64,000 nt of DNA from Ceratopteris richardii (GCA_020310875.1 CM035406.1:229218012-229282011), one strand, 5' to 3'; numbered from the stretch's first letter, positions 1-10,825 are shown. Made by a program: numbers and translations. The notes: generated from the sequence alone by a model not told the origin.

Positions 1-199
1 TCAAAAGAGGCATGTGAATCACCCTTAAATTTAGCAATATGCTTCTCATTAGGAATAGTGAGAAACATGTCATCAACATACACAAAAATGATCAGAAGCA
101 CATCATTTGCATGCTTAATATATATGGTGCTCTCAGTTGAATTGTTCTCAAAACCATGTGCAATGAAGTAGGCATGTATCTTTTCATACCAAGAATGTG
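1..199 (-). pseudogene. Ty1/copia reverse transcriptase fragment, distal part (element C)
   Basis: Reading the minus strand from 199 to the window edge gives an open copia RT frame with no stop. It starts in the SWYEK segment that follows the KQAP motif and reaches the catalytic YVDD box at 69-80, flanked by hydrophobic residues (FVYVDDMFL). RT would copy element RNA to cDNA in the virus-like particle. The proximal part of the same frame lies at 13425-13364. The two halves are separated by gypsy B, which is flanked by the 5-bp duplication ATGTG (195-199 and 13364-13368). The rest of the element lies outside the window, so whether C is otherwise intact is unknown. Confidence 0.85.
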
Positions 200-469
200 T
201 GTTGGCTCAGTTCTCGATGAAATCCCACCATTTTCCTGCACTTTTCACGCATATCGTTGCCTCAACGTACACGGAGCTCGAGATGAATCGCCGCCCAGCC
301 ACGTATCTACTTCCATATATTCCTCTCTCATTTCTTACCCACAAGGGGTATTATCTCATGGCCTCTCACATGAGTTCCAAGTGGCACTCACGTGAGTATC
401 CTACTCAATGTATCTAAGAGGTGGTTCACACCTCTTATTCAGAACTAATGAGTAGTACTCCATGTTACA
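200..469 (-). repeat. 3' LTR of gypsy B
   Basis: A 270-bp repeat that on the minus strand begins TGTAACATGG and ends GAGCCAACA. It matches 13094-13363 in length and in most positions. It is preceded on the minus strand by a purine tract, and the flank at 195-199 is ATGTG. Confidence 0.92.
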
Positions 470-482
470 TTTCCTTCCCCTT
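470..482 (-). other. Polypurine tract of gypsy B
   Basis: On the minus strand AAGGGGAAGGAAA directly abuts the TGTAAC start of the 3' LTR. This is the usual plus-strand DNA primer position. Confidence 0.8.
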
Positions 483-645
483 AACTGCATTTTTGCCCTC
501 AAAAATGGTATTGGACGGTCCTAAGAAAGAGAGAATATATAAAAGCAATACTCCCACTATATCCCCATGCACCTCATGTACATGTTCATATCTCCTTGTT
601 GTTTCCCCATATCCTTCCTCTTAAGAAGACTCTTGGGAAGGTAAC
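483..645 (-). other. End of gypsy B polyprotein and 3' untranslated stretch
   Basis: If element A and one GTAAC copy are removed, the B chromodomain frame from 7203 continues into 645 and stops within about seven codons (near 622). The remainder up to the polypurine tract holds no other coding signal that I can see. Confidence 0.65.
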
Positions 646-1098
646 TGTTATACTTTATGGGATATTTGGAATGAAGGTGTAATGCCTTGAGGATTTTAAT
701 GTGTTTTGTGTTTTGATTAGCAGGTGAAGATCCATGAGGGTGTGAACGCACATGGACTTGGAGATATTTAGAAGATGGTTATTTTTAGTTATTTTTGTAA
801 AAAATAATGGATCGCTTTAGAAAGCGACGTTTTTGTAAAAATAGAAAATTACGAACTTGTAAATAAAGCAAAAACACACTTTTCGGAGCGCGGCCCTCAT
901 GTATCTTCTATTCAGGACATAATAGGAATTTACTATAAATACGCATGCTCTGGTAGAGTGTCCATCAGAGCATGTGGGGGGAGATTGTACCCAATTTGGT
1001 GTCGTCTCTTATCTCTTTCTGTCTTTGAGTATTTTTTTCTCTGCGTTCGTATGTCTGTTATTCTCTGCGTTCGTGCATCTGTGGTACCTGGGGCAACA
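646..1098 (+). repeat. 5' LTR of gypsy A
   Basis: A 453-bp LTR starting TGTTATACTT and ending GGGGCAACA. A TATA box (TATAAATA) lies at 934-941 and a purine-rich stretch near 975. It is nearly identical to 6744-7197. Confidence 0.95.
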
Positions 1099-1099
1099 G

Positions 1100-1112
1100 T
1101 GGTATCAGAGCC
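1100..1112 (+). other. Primer binding site of gypsy A (tRNA-Met type)
   Basis: TGGTATCAGAGCC begins one base after the LTR end. This is the standard complement to the 3' end of plant initiator tRNA-Met. Confidence 0.9.
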
Positions 1113-1131
1113 AAGACGTTCGCGGAGGTGG

Positions 1132-1353
1132 TTGCAGCGTTTGATTGCGATTTGCAGCATTCAGGTCTGTTCGCGATTCGGCGTTCATCTCAACCGTCTG
1201 ATCCAATTGCGGCGTTTGATTGCGATTTGTGGCATCCAGTCCGTTCGCGAATCGGCGTCCATCTCAACCGTCTAGTCCAGTTGCAGCGTTTGATTGCGAT
1301 TTGTGGCATCCAGTCCGTTCGCGAATCGGCATCCATCTCAACCGTCTCGTCCA
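1132..1353 (+). repeat. Three tandem 74-75 bp repeats in the leader of gypsy A
   Basis: Units start at 1132, 1207 and 1281, each beginning TTGC(A/G)GCGTTTGATTGCGAT and ending near AACCGTCT. They lie directly behind the PBS. Units 2 and 3 are almost identical and unit 1 is more diverged, which suggests stepwise duplication. Confidence 0.9.
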
Positions 1354-1430
1354 GGTTTTTCGTTCATTAAGTTTTTTTGAAGTTTTTTGGTTTTAGTTAC
1401 GCCGGTCAAGTTTTTCGAATTTCACACTGT

Positions 1431-1530
1431 CACACTCTGTACCCCCTGTGCTCACTGTGCTCTCTGTGCTCTCTGTACCCTTTGTACCCCCTATGCTCCC
1501 CTGTGCTCCCCTGTGCTCCTTTTCGGTTAC
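1431..1530 (+). repeat. Pyrimidine-rich short tandem repeat in the gypsy A leader
   Basis: Degenerate 9-10 bp units of the type CTCTGTGCTC and CTGTACCCC are repeated about nine times. I see no coding signal. The surrounding leader from 1354 to 2069 is otherwise non-coding apart from the tRNA-like segment and AT repeats listed separately. Confidence 0.75.
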
Positions 1531-1751
1531 TCCTTCGGCTTACTCCAAGGTGTCGACTAAGGCGTCGACTAAGGCATAGAACTATGGCATAACTTTGGCA
1601 TCTTTGGCTTCTCTGGCACTCATGGTTCTCTTGGTTCTCTTGGTTCCGTTGGCAGCCGTTGGCTACGCGCGAACCAATTCTAACATATGAGTGGCAATAA
1701 GGGCTTAGTTATTTCCCTAGTTAGCCTAGTTAACCCACATAGTTCCTTATT

Positions 1752-1824
1752 TAGTATGTAGGGGATTTGAACCCACAACCTCATACTACCAAGAGATAAG
1801 TTTTATCCACTAGGCTATTTCCTC
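1752..1824 (-). repeat. tRNA-derived SINE-like head with pol III A and B boxes
   Basis: On the minus strand the A-box match TAGCCTAGTGG lies at 1817-1807 and the B-box match GGTTCAAATCC at 1773-1763. Both fit the consensus and start 44 bp apart, the spacing of an internal pol III promoter. The ends do not pair as an acceptor stem, so this is not a working tRNA gene. A tRNA-derived SINE, or its head, inside the gypsy A leader fits best. The 3' end of the putative SINE body (left of 1750) and its TSD were not resolved. Confidence 0.6.
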
Positions 1825-1860
1825 TTTTTGATACTCTATTCCTTTTAATAAATATTTAAC

Positions 1861-1897
1861 ATAACTTTTATCTCTCTCTCCTTTTATTTATTTGTTT

Positions 1898-1929
<32 letters not shown>

Positions 1930-2000
1930 TTATTTATTTATCAAAATACTTCTATTTATTTATTAATAATACTATTATTATTATTATTATTATTAGTAGT
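1861..2000 (+). repeat. AT-rich microsatellites (TTTA)n and (TTA)n
   Basis: Runs of TTTA units from about 1885 to 1965 are followed by ATT/TTA units to about 1995. They lie between the leader and the gag start of gypsy A. Confidence 0.85.
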
Positions 2001-2069
2001 TATTTAAATGTTATTGTTAAACGTCTTTTCCTATGTTTAGACCTAGGTTTTGCATCTTTCCATACGGCC

Positions 2070-2405
2070 ATGGACACTACTCAAAATATCGATGATTTTA
2101 GTTCCTCACCCCTCCCTGGGGTATCAATTGAGCAACAAGTCGAACTTTTACGACATGAACTTCAACATGCCCAAAATGAAATAAAAGAACGTGATGTTGC
2201 ACTCCAACAACTACAAAGCGATGACAATAACCTAGTGCGGGTAGTGAAGGCCATTATTACCGCCCAAGAGCAAGGAACACAATCCAAGATTGGTGCAAAA
2301 AATTTCCAATTTTCACGATTTGACGGACGAAAAGATGGCCAATTTGTTCTCTCATGGTTATCCCAGTTTGATGATTTCTATTCTGATGAATCTTATTCTG
2401 AATAG
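2070..2405 (+). pseudogene. Gypsy A gag, N-terminal part
   Basis: The frame opens at the ATG at 2070 and contains a charged coiled-coil-like segment (residues about 25-60), then the start of a Ty3/gypsy Gag capsid domain. It ends at TAG 2403-2405, but translation resumes in the same frame at 2412 with typical Gag sequence (KAQLWW). The break is therefore a single nonsense codon; CAG to TAG would explain it. Gag forms the virus-like particle. The start is chosen as the first ATG of the frame that continues into Gag. Confidence 0.85.
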
Positions 2406-2411
2406 GAAAAA

Positions 2412-5252
2412 GTGAAATTTGTAACCAACTACTTAGTGGGAAAGGCTCAGTTATGGTGGAATGTTTCGCGCCATAGCAGAGATCGCCCCACCACATGGCA
2501 AGCCTTTCAAGACAAGCTCAAGGAGTCCTTCCTTCCTCCTCAGTTTCACTTACATGCCCATCGCTCTTGGACGACTTTTGGATGGAAAGATGGAGATACT
2601 GTTTCTACCTATACTGAACGTTTTTGGCAACGTTTATTACTTATACGTTCACTTGAAATGATTCCTCAAGATACTTTACAGCGGAAATATGAAGATGGTT
2701 TGGAGATGGGAATCCAAGCTAAGCTCAACACCTTATGTTCGACGACACTCTATGAAGCTATTTCTTTTGCACATGATGCTGAGAAAGAATTTCAATCTAT
2801 CACTAAGTCCATTCGCTTACAACAAACACGTCAACGACCACAACTAATCAAACCCACTTTTCCACTCAAGCGTTCCTTTTCTACTTTTTCTTCTCCTCCT
2901 TTTCAACGTCCACCTACTTTTCAACGACCACCTATTTTTCAACGACCTCCTCAATCCACTTTTTCCCCAATCCCCAAGACAAACCCCTTACACCCTACCA
3001 AACCTCCAACCTTTCAAACTACGACGATGGATGCCCAACAAAAGAGGTCCCGTATCATTTGTTGGAATTGTGGTAAGATTGGTCATACCAAAGCTAGATG
3101 TAGGTTCCCAACTAACCACATGCAACCTGGCGGAGCTAAAGTACATAACATGGAGGTGGTTCCTGAAGATATTCAATTTGAAGACATTCAACCTGATTGG
3201 ACTGAAGACGCATTGGAGCAGGATCTAAGTACCTTGGGTAACACAATTTCTATTCATTCTTTACTTTGCATGCAAGGTACTATTAATGGTAAAGTTATTA
3301 ATATTTTACATGATGATGATAGTTCACATGACTTTATTTCTCACATATTAGTCAAAGATCTCCAATTAACCCCACTTCCTTCTATGAACAAAGTTAAGGC
3401 TGCATTCCAAGGAAACAGATATAATGTTACAAGTGAAGTGCATAATGTTCAAATTTGTATAGGCTCATACATGGATAAACGCACATTCTTAATTGCTCCT
3501 TTGGAGTCCTATGATGTTATACTTGGTATGCCTTTTCGTCACCATTATAATCCATGCGTTGATTATCATACACACACCCTGCGTTTTAAGTTTAACCATC
3601 AAGATATCTGTTTGTCTGCAATACATGATTTCCAACCATTCCCATTAATTAGTCATACACAAGTAAAACGTGCATTCCGAAAAGGCTACAATTCATGTAT
3701 TGTTTTTGTCAATAACATAGTCGATTATCTACATCCACTTCCTAATACCCATAAATCATTTATGGATTCTTATAAGGATTGTTTTATGGCTGATTTTCCT
3801 TCTAAACTACCACCTTCGAGAGGATCCCTTGATCCTAGTATAGAATTAATTCCTGGTAGTTCTCCTCCCCATAAAGCACCTTATAGGCATGGACCTTTGC
3901 ATCAACAAGAAATAACCAATCAAGTTAAGGATTTACTTCACAAAGGACTTATCAGGCCTAGTTCTTCTCCCTTTGGAGCACCTGTTCTTTTAGTAGAGAA
4001 GAAGAACAAGACTTATAGGATGTGCATTGATTATAGAGCACTCAATAAGATCACAATAAAAAAAAGATATCCTATTCCTAGGATAGATGATTTATTAGAT
4101 AAACTTCGTGGAGCACGTGTCTTTAGTAAAATTGATCTTAAATCTGGGTATCATCAAATAAGAATGTCACCAAATGATATTTTTAAGACTGCCTTTCGAA
4201 CTCAGACCGGTCACTTTGAATTCATGGTAATGCCTTTTGGACTTACCAATGCACCTGCTACATTTGCACGCATGATGAATAATATTTTTCTTGAATACCA
4301 AGCTTTTGTTCTTTTTTTCTTTGATGACACACTTGTCTATAGTAAGAATGATGATGACCATGAAAAGCATTTAGCAATAGTTTTTAATTTGTTACGCACC
4401 AACCAACTTTATGCAAATCCTGAAAAGAGTTACTTTTTCCAAAGAGAATTAGAGTACTTAGGCCATATTGTTTCCAGTCAAGGAGTTCATGTAGATCCAA
4501 AGAAGATTAAAGTAATTAAAGAATGGCCTATACCACAATCGGTGAATGATGTTCGCTCTTTTCTTGGATTAGCTAGTTTTTATAGAAAGTTTGTAAAAGG
4601 TTTTTCTTATTTAGCCCTCCCACTCACTTTATTATTAAAGAAAAAGTTAAAATTTGCATGGGGATTGCCACAACAACAATCTTTTGAAAAACTTAAACAA
4701 TCACTTTCTCATGCACCTGTTTTGCAATTACCTGATTTTACACAACCTTTCCATGTAGTTACAGATGCTAGTGGCTCAGGTATAGGTGCTGTATTGATGC
4801 AAAATGATCATCCCATTGCATTTGAAAGTAGGAAGCTTAAACCTTCTGAAAAGAACTACAGTACATATGATAAAGAACTTTTGGCAGTTGTACATGCTTT
4901 AAAAATTTGGAAACATTATCTCATGGGTACAGAAGTCATAATCAAAACCGACCCACAAGCTATTAAACATTTACTCAATCAACCATTGATTTCAGATCGA
5001 CATATCAAATGGGCTTCATACATACAAAATTTTCAGCCTATGATTCAATATCAACCTGGCAAAGCTAATGTTGTAGCTGATGCCCTGAGTCGTTTTCCAT
5101 CCCCACAAACAAATATTGTTTTTATTAATAACATTTCTGTGGTTCATATTCATTCATTTCATGACATGATTCCTACATATGCATCTGATTTATATTTCTC
5201 ACAAACATGGAATGCTTTCAATAATTCTACTACATTTAGTGAAGACCATTAG
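2412..5252 (+). pseudogene. Gypsy A gag-protease-RT-RNase H segment
   Basis: An open stretch of 946 codons. The rest of Gag is followed by a CCHC zinc knuckle (CWNCGKIGHTKARC, nt about 3059-3101), a protease-like region (3290-3540), RT (about 3850-4600, with MCIDYRALN and KIDLKSGYHQI) and RNase H (about 4740-5095, with TDASGSGIGAVL and ADALSR). Two active sites are unusual. The protease D-S/T-G triplet reads DDD, and the RT catalytic box reads FFDD rather than Y-x-DD. The stretch ends at TAG 5250-5252 and the frame continues as integrase. As it stands the polyprotein is probably inactive. Confidence 0.9.
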
Positions 5253-5270
5253 ACATTTCATAATGGATTC

Positions 5271-6359
5271 TTGTATTTTGATCATAAGCTATGTATTACA
5301 CAAGATTTTAAAGAATTTGTTATGAAAGAGATGCATGAACCACCATATATGGGTCATAGGGGCATACAAAGTACTGTTTCTACATGTAAAGAATTCTTCT
5401 TTTGGCCAAATATGGAAAAGGATATTACACAATATGTTTCCCAATGCATTGTTTGTCAACGTGTCAAAAGACATCATGGTAAAGCATTTGGATTATTAAT
5501 GCCACTTCCCATACCTAATGGGCCATGGGAACAAATTTCTATGGATTTTATTACTGGTTTTCCTACAACTTCATCACATCATGATATGATTTGGACAATT
5601 GTTGATAGGTTTAGTAAACAAGCATATTTCATTCCTTGTACGAAAACTCTTTCTGCACCTCAAGCTGCCAAATTATTTATTAAATGTATTTTTCCACATC
5701 ATGGTTTTCCAAAAGTAATTTTATCCGATCGTGATGTTCGTTTTTGTAATCACTTTTGGGTTGCATTATTTAAAAATTTAGGCTCTAAAATAGATTTTAG
5801 TTCTGCATTTCATCCTGAAAGTAATGGGCAAAGTGAAGCTACGAATAGTACTATTTTGGATCTATTACGTTGTTATTCTTTAGATAATCCAACTAATTGG
5901 GAAGAGAAACTTTCTTTACTCCAATTTTCATATAATAACACAACACATACCACTACTGGACGTGCACCAAATGAAATTGTATATGGTAAAAAGCTTCCTA
6001 CTCCCATGTCTATCATTCAAACTGACATACCTATGGCTGATTCTTTTGCACAAGATCATATTTCTATACTTCATGAGGTTCATGAGCATATTAAAAGGAG
6101 TCAGGAACGTTATACCCGTAATATTAATAAGAAACGAGCAGCTAAACAATTTAATGAAAATGATTATGTTTGGTTACACATAATTAAACGACGTTTGAAA
6201 AATATTCTACAACATCCTAAGGTAAAACTTGCACCACGTTATTATGGACCTTTTCGTATTATTCAAAAAATTAATGAGAATACTTTTAGATTAGATATAC
6301 CTTCTCATTGGAATATTCATAATTCTTTTCATATCAGTTTATTGAAACCATTTAAATGA
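5271..6359 (+). pseudogene. Gypsy A integrase segment
   Basis: In the same frame as the upstream RNase H. It holds the HHCC zinc-binding domain (GHRG to CIVCQ), then the DDE core with D in MDFITG, D in SDRD and E in NGQSEATN. A C-terminal domain follows with GPFRI and SFHISLLKPFK, where gypsy integrases join the chromodomain. All three catalytic acidic residues are present. TGA at 6357-6359 ends it, but the frame carries on into the chromodomain. Integrase would insert the cDNA into host DNA. Confidence 0.9.
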
Positions 6360-6599
6360 ATTTTACCACTCATTCCTATTTTGGATGATCCTCCATTGTT
6401 AGAAGAGGATGCTGAAGTTTTAATTCCATAAAAAATACTTGATCATGATGTTATTACTACACGCACATGTAATCAATACCATAGATATTTGATTAAATAT
6501 AAAAATCATTCATTCGAAGAATCACAATGGATTCACAAAACATCACTAATTCCACATTATCATCATTCGATTTCTGCTTATCATTCACAATCACATTAA
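6360..6599 (+). pseudogene. Gypsy A chromodomain tail
   Basis: Reading on in the integrase frame gives a C-terminal chromodomain-like segment (KILDHDV, then YLIKYKNHSFEESQW) that ends at TAA 6597-6599. It is separated from the integrase by TGA 6357 and split by TAA 6429-6431. Chromodomains of this position direct integration to particular chromatin in chromoviruses. Confidence 0.8.
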
Positions 6600-6732
6600 A
6601 TTCCAGTTTTCCAGTTCCATGCATGTTTTTTTTATTTACATGGCACATGCCTATGATTGTTCAGTGATGCGACATGTGATTGGCCATCCATGTCTATTTT
6701 ATTTTTTATCAACTGAGGTCAGTTGCTCGTCA

Positions 6733-6743
6733 ACTGGGCGGCA
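6733..6743 (+). other. Polypurine tract of gypsy A
   Basis: ACTGGGCGGCA immediately precedes the TGTTATACTT start of the 3' LTR. It is a rather weak purine tract, placed by position. Confidence 0.6.
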
Positions 6744-7197
6744 TGTTATACTTTATGGGATATTTGGAATGAAGATGTAATGCCTTGAGGATTTTAATGT
6801 GTTTTGTGTTTTGATTTAGAAGGTGAAGATCCATGAGGGTGTGAACGCGCATGGACTTGGAGATATTTAGAAGATGGTTATTTTTAGTTATTTTTGTAAA
6901 AAATAATGGATCGCTTTAGAAAGCGATGTTTTTGTAAAAATAGAAAATTACGAACTTGTAAATAAAGCAAAAACACACTTTTCGGAGCGCGGCCCTCATG
7001 TATCTTCTATTCAGGACGTAATAGGAATTTACTATAAATACGCATGCTCTGGTAGAGTGTCCATCAGAGCATGTGGGGGGAGATTGTACCCAATTTGGTG
7101 TCGTCTCTTATCTCTTTCTGTCTTTGAGTATTTTTTTCTCTGCGTTCGTACGTCTGTTATTCTCTGCGTTCGTGCGTCTGTGGTAGCTGGGGCAACA
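6744..7197 (+). repeat. 3' LTR of gypsy A
   Basis: A 454-bp copy of 646-1098 with TATA box at 7033-7040. It ends GGGGCAACA and is followed by the TSD GTAAC (7198-7202). Confidence 0.95.
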
Positions 7198-7202
7198 GTA
7201 AC

Positions 7203-7723
7203 CTATAATTGGGAAACCATCTCTGAAGGGTGCTAACCGGCTCCCATGTAGCACTATCTTCTAAACTATCTTTCCACTTTACTAGGCACTCTTTATACAA
7301 GTGACTTCGCATCCATTTCTCTCGATTATGTAGAATGCTCTCAGGCTCATGTGGAATAGATTGAACAGAAATAGGCTCTGATATCTCACTATCTAGAATG
7401 AGGTTGTCAGATTTACCCAGCCCTTTCTTAAGCCGGCTAACATGAAAAACTAGATGGATTTGACTATTCTCTGGAAGTTGGAGCTGGTAAGCCATCTTTC
7501 CTATTCTTTTAAGTATTTGGAAAGGTCCACAATACCTAGAAGATAGTTTTGGGCAGGGTCGCATCTTCATGGTTTTAGACCTAGATGGAACTCTAAGATA
7601 GATGTGCTTTCCTACCTCAAAGTTGATATCTCTCCTTTGAGGGTTAGCATAGGCTCTAGCTCTATCTTGAGCTCTCCTAATGCTGTCCTTAGCAAGCCTA
7701 AGCATATCGTTCATCTCTTCCAA
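7203..7723 (-). pseudogene. Gypsy B integrase C-terminus and chromodomain
   Basis: On the minus strand from about 7723 this gives the integrase C-terminal domain (SSRYCGPFQILKRIG; FHVSRLKKGLG) and then a chromodomain (LYKECLVKWKDS to ATWEPVSTL). The frame is cut at 7203 by insertion of gypsy A and would have ended a few codons further on at about 622. The open frame to 7157 inside the A LTR is an accident of the insertion. Confidence 0.88.
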
Positions 7724-8495
7724 GACGTCCTTTGCAGCTTGAACTTTCTCATTCTACAAGCCTACTCCATAAGGAGCTCTTGGCTGAAACCCATACATAA
7801 GCATAAATGGACTATGCCTAGTGGAAGAGTGCTTGGCACTGTTATATGCAAGGTCTACTATAGGCAAGTACTCTTCCCAATTAGTTTGCCTTTCATTCAC
7901 ATATGCTCGAAGCATATGCTCTAGGATCTGGTTAACCCTCTTTGTTTGCCCATCCGACTATGAATGCTCGGCCGTACTCATGCTAAGTTTTTGTATCCAA
8001 CCTTTTGAAGACCGCTCTCCAAAAGTGGCTAGTAAACTTCCTATCCCAATCAGAAACTATGTCTAAAGGAAGACCATATAACCAGTATAGGTTCTCTACA
8101 AAGAGTCTAGCCAACTGTGGTGTCTTCACTGTAGAACGTGTCGGAATAAACCTAGCCATTTTGGTTAGCCTATCCACAATTACCCAGATGGAGTCGTGCC
8201 CTCTCTATGTCTTAGGTAATCTGAATATATTATAGTCCATCGAGATACTCTTCCACTTCCCATTAGGAATATCCAATGGGTGGAGTATTCCTCCAATCCT
8301 CAATCTCTCAGCTTTGTGGACCTGGCATTTGGTGCACTTAAGCACATACTCTAGGAAATCCTTATGAAGTCGAGGCCAATAAAACTTCCTCTTAACAAGA
8401 TCATAATTCTTGTTAACTCCTGGGTGTCCCACACTATGTGTGTCATGACACTCATACAAAATATGCCGTCTCATCTCGAGATCTCTAGGATACAC
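7724..8495 (-). pseudogene. Gypsy B integrase zinc domain and catalytic core, broken
   Basis: On the minus strand the HHCC module (CHDTHSVGHPG to CTKCQ) starts near 8470. Next come a catalytic-core start with SMDY in place of the usual MDF, and the second Asp in VSDWDRKF (about 8060). The third catalytic residue is lost: the SDGQT-x-RVN motif has Lys at codon 7942-7940 where Glu is expected. Frameshifts near 8200 and 7985 and a stop near 7755 split the frame. The integrase cannot be active. Confidence 0.85.
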
Positions 8496-9010
8496 ACCAT
8501 ACCTTTATATAACAAATATCCATCATGAACATTGTAGTTCTTCCACTTGAATCCTTCTTGAGTACCCGTCGATACTCCATCCTCACAAGAAACCCGTATA
8601 TCTCGATCCCCATTCTCTATGGCTTCCCAAATCTCGGAATATGCATGATCAAGCCTACATTTCCCGCTAATGGACTCAAGTAGCTCACTAGTGATCTGAG
8701 TAAAACTCAGTCCATTGAGCATATGCATGCGGCTAAGTGAATCAGCCACTACATTAAATTTTCCCTTCCTATACCTAAGCTCATAATCAAACTCTTGAAG
8801 GGTCTGTGCCCATCAGGCCTTATGAACTTTAAGGTCTGTTTGATTAGAGAGCCACTTAATGCTCTCTTGATCAAACACTATTGTAACTTTGGCACCATAT
8901 AAATAATGATGCCACTTCTTCAAAGCATGGACAATTGCATACAACTCCTTCTCATAGACAGAGTAATTCTTCTCAGCCGGTTCTAGTTTCTTACTCTCAA
9001 AAGCTGCTGG
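8471..9010 (-). pseudogene. Gypsy B RNase H and RNase H-integrase linker
   Basis: After TGA 9013-9011 the minus frame continues with RNase H sequence (AAFESKKLEP, NYSVYEKEL) and reaches VVADSLSR at about 8750, the end of gypsy RNase H. A linker with GDRDIRVS and YNVHDGYLLYKG leads into the zinc domain. A further stop at about 8813 and frame changes break it. Confidence 0.82.
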
Positions 9011-10210
9011 TCAACCATCATGAACTAGAACCGCTCCTATGGCAAAACCACTCGCGTCAGTCTCAACCACAAATGGTTTGTTGGGATCTGCTATATGTAA
9101 AAGTGGAGCTGTAGCAATTGCTACTTTCAATTTCTCCATACTTTGCTTTTGTTTGTCTCCCCAATGAAAGGCTTTTCCTTTCCCTTTAAGTTGTTCCATC
9201 ATTGGGATAGCAATTTTGGCATAGTTCTTAATGAATCTTCGATAGAACCTTGATAAACCTAGGAAGATCTGCAACTCTTCCAAGTTCCTTGGATGTGGCC
9301 ATTCCATAATAGCCCTTACGTTTTCAAGATCCATCTGGATTCCATCCTGGGAGACTATATGCCCAAGGTATCTGACCTCTGTCTTGAAAAAATCACACTT
9401 TGACTCCTTAGCAAAGAGTGAATTCTCCCTTAGCACTTGAAATACCTTTCTTAAGTGTTCCAAGTGCTCCTCCTCTAATGCACTATAGATCAGAATGTCA
9501 TCCAACAATTCTACTACAAAGTGTCCTAGATAAGGCCATGAAACACTATTCATGAGCTTCATGAAAGTGGCAGGAGCATTGGTGAGATGAAAAGGCATCA
9601 CCAAAAACTCATAGTGCCCATAACTAGTCCTTAATGCAGTCTTAGGGACATCCTCTGTCCTAACCCTGATCTGATGATATCCTGATCTAAGGTCAAGCTT
9701 GGTAAAGTACCTAGCTAGATGTAACTCATCAAATAGATCTTCAAATCTAGGCATTGGAAACCTATTTTTGATAGTTACCTTATTAAGTGCTCTATAGTAT
9801 ATACATAGTCTCATAGAGCCATCTTTCTTTTTAACTAGGAGCATTGGTGATGCCCAAGGTGAGTTACTAGGTTTAATGAAGCCCTTATCTAAATAATCCT
9901 GCAATTGCTTCTCAACCTCCTCATGCTGAGAAACACTAAGCCTATAAGGTGGCCTACAAATAGGTTTAGTGTTAGTAACAACCTCAATGGCATGGTCAAT
10001 GTCCCCTCTCTCAGGTGGTAGCCCTCTAGGTAAGTCAGTGGGAAAAATATCTCGATACTCAAACATAAGATCCTTAAAAATTTTAACCACACACTCTTGC
10101 AAAAAAGAATAGTAGAAAGTCCTTTCCATATTTACATTCCTAGCATGAAAATTTACATCAGATGAGATGTCTATACGATGCTCCATATCATGACTATACA
10201 ATAAAAACAT
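9011..10210 (-). pseudogene. Gypsy B reverse transcriptase and RNase H start
   Basis: A 399-codon stretch on the minus strand. The RT domain carries [25 protein letters not shown] and the catalytic box LLDDILIYS (usual Y/F-x-DD has Leu first). IDYRALN reads IYYRALN. It then enters RNase H ([14 protein letters not shown]) and stops at TGA 9013-9011. The frame upstream is joined through a frameshift near 10190. This is the best preserved part of B. Confidence 0.9.
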
Positions 10211-10801
10211 CTCATGTACATGTTGAGAATAACAAAGACAATGAGAGGTGCACTAGGTACATCTCTCTCTCCCTGAATAAAAACTTTACTTCCATTCTTT
10301 TCAAATTCCAGTGTGTTGTTTTGATAGCTGCATTTAAGTGTGTCTTTGAACCCCCATAGCCACTCTCTTCCTAACACAAGGTATATCCTCTCCATATTCA
10401 TAATTTGGAAGTCCATGTAATCTATATAGTCCTGTATCTTGACTTCCAAATTGGATACCATAGTATCCCATATCCTCTTATCTTGCCCTTGCATCATAGA
10501 TACAATGTATTTATGTGCACTGGGTTGTTGGGGAATCTTTTAATTTCTTGACCAAAGCATGGTTTATAAAGTTATGAGTGGCAGATTCATCTATCATGAC
10601 CCATACCCTAGTCCCGTACACACTACCATGGAGTTTAACTAGGTCATGTGGTCCGAATTGCGGTGACCACAATGACTTAGTCAAACAATCTGTGTGCTCA
10701 ATATCCTGGTGCATCACCTCCACTCCCTTATAACTGGAGCTGCCATGAATAGGAAGGTTCTGCACTAGGTGGATTGCCTTTTTGCCCTTTTTGGGGGCCA
10801 T
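10171..10801 (-). pseudogene. Gypsy B aspartic protease and linker
   Basis: Two minus-strand pieces (10801-10511 and 10497-10171) form a retropepsin-like domain. The active-site loop reads MIDESATHNFIN, where a D-S/T-G-[ST]-H-N-F-I motif is expected, so the catalytic triplet is DES. The C-terminal hallmark appears as YLVLGREWLWG in the second piece. A frameshift near 10505 separates the pieces. Confidence 0.82.
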
Positions 10802-10825
10802 ACTAGTCTCTGGTTCCTTCTTCTT

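Larger units (their letters stand above)
646..7197 (+). mobile_element. Ty3/gypsy chromovirus-type retrotransposon A, complete structure
   Basis: The element has terminal LTRs at 646-1098 and 6744-7197 and perfect 5-bp TSDs GTAAC (641-645 and 7198-7202). A tRNA-Met-type PBS follows at 1100-1112, then a roughly 950-bp leader, and one gag-pol reading frame from 2070 to 6599 ending in a chromodomain. The LTRs differ at about nine positions (near 2%), so insertion is fairly recent. The frame has four nonsense codons but no frameshift. A is inserted just after the B chromodomain. Confidence 0.96.

Noticed and set aside
958..1370. Plus-strand open frames across the gypsy A LTR and tandem repeats
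   Set aside because: They cross LTR, PBS and repeat units, with no domain; an accident of repeat length being a multiple of three.
1752..1824. Working tRNA gene
   Set aside because: Pol III boxes fit, but the acceptor ends do not pair and no convincing anticodon stem is visible.
7157..7202. C-terminal codons of the gypsy B integrase frame beyond 7203
   Set aside because: These bases belong to the gypsy A LTR and TSD; the true end of B lies near 622.
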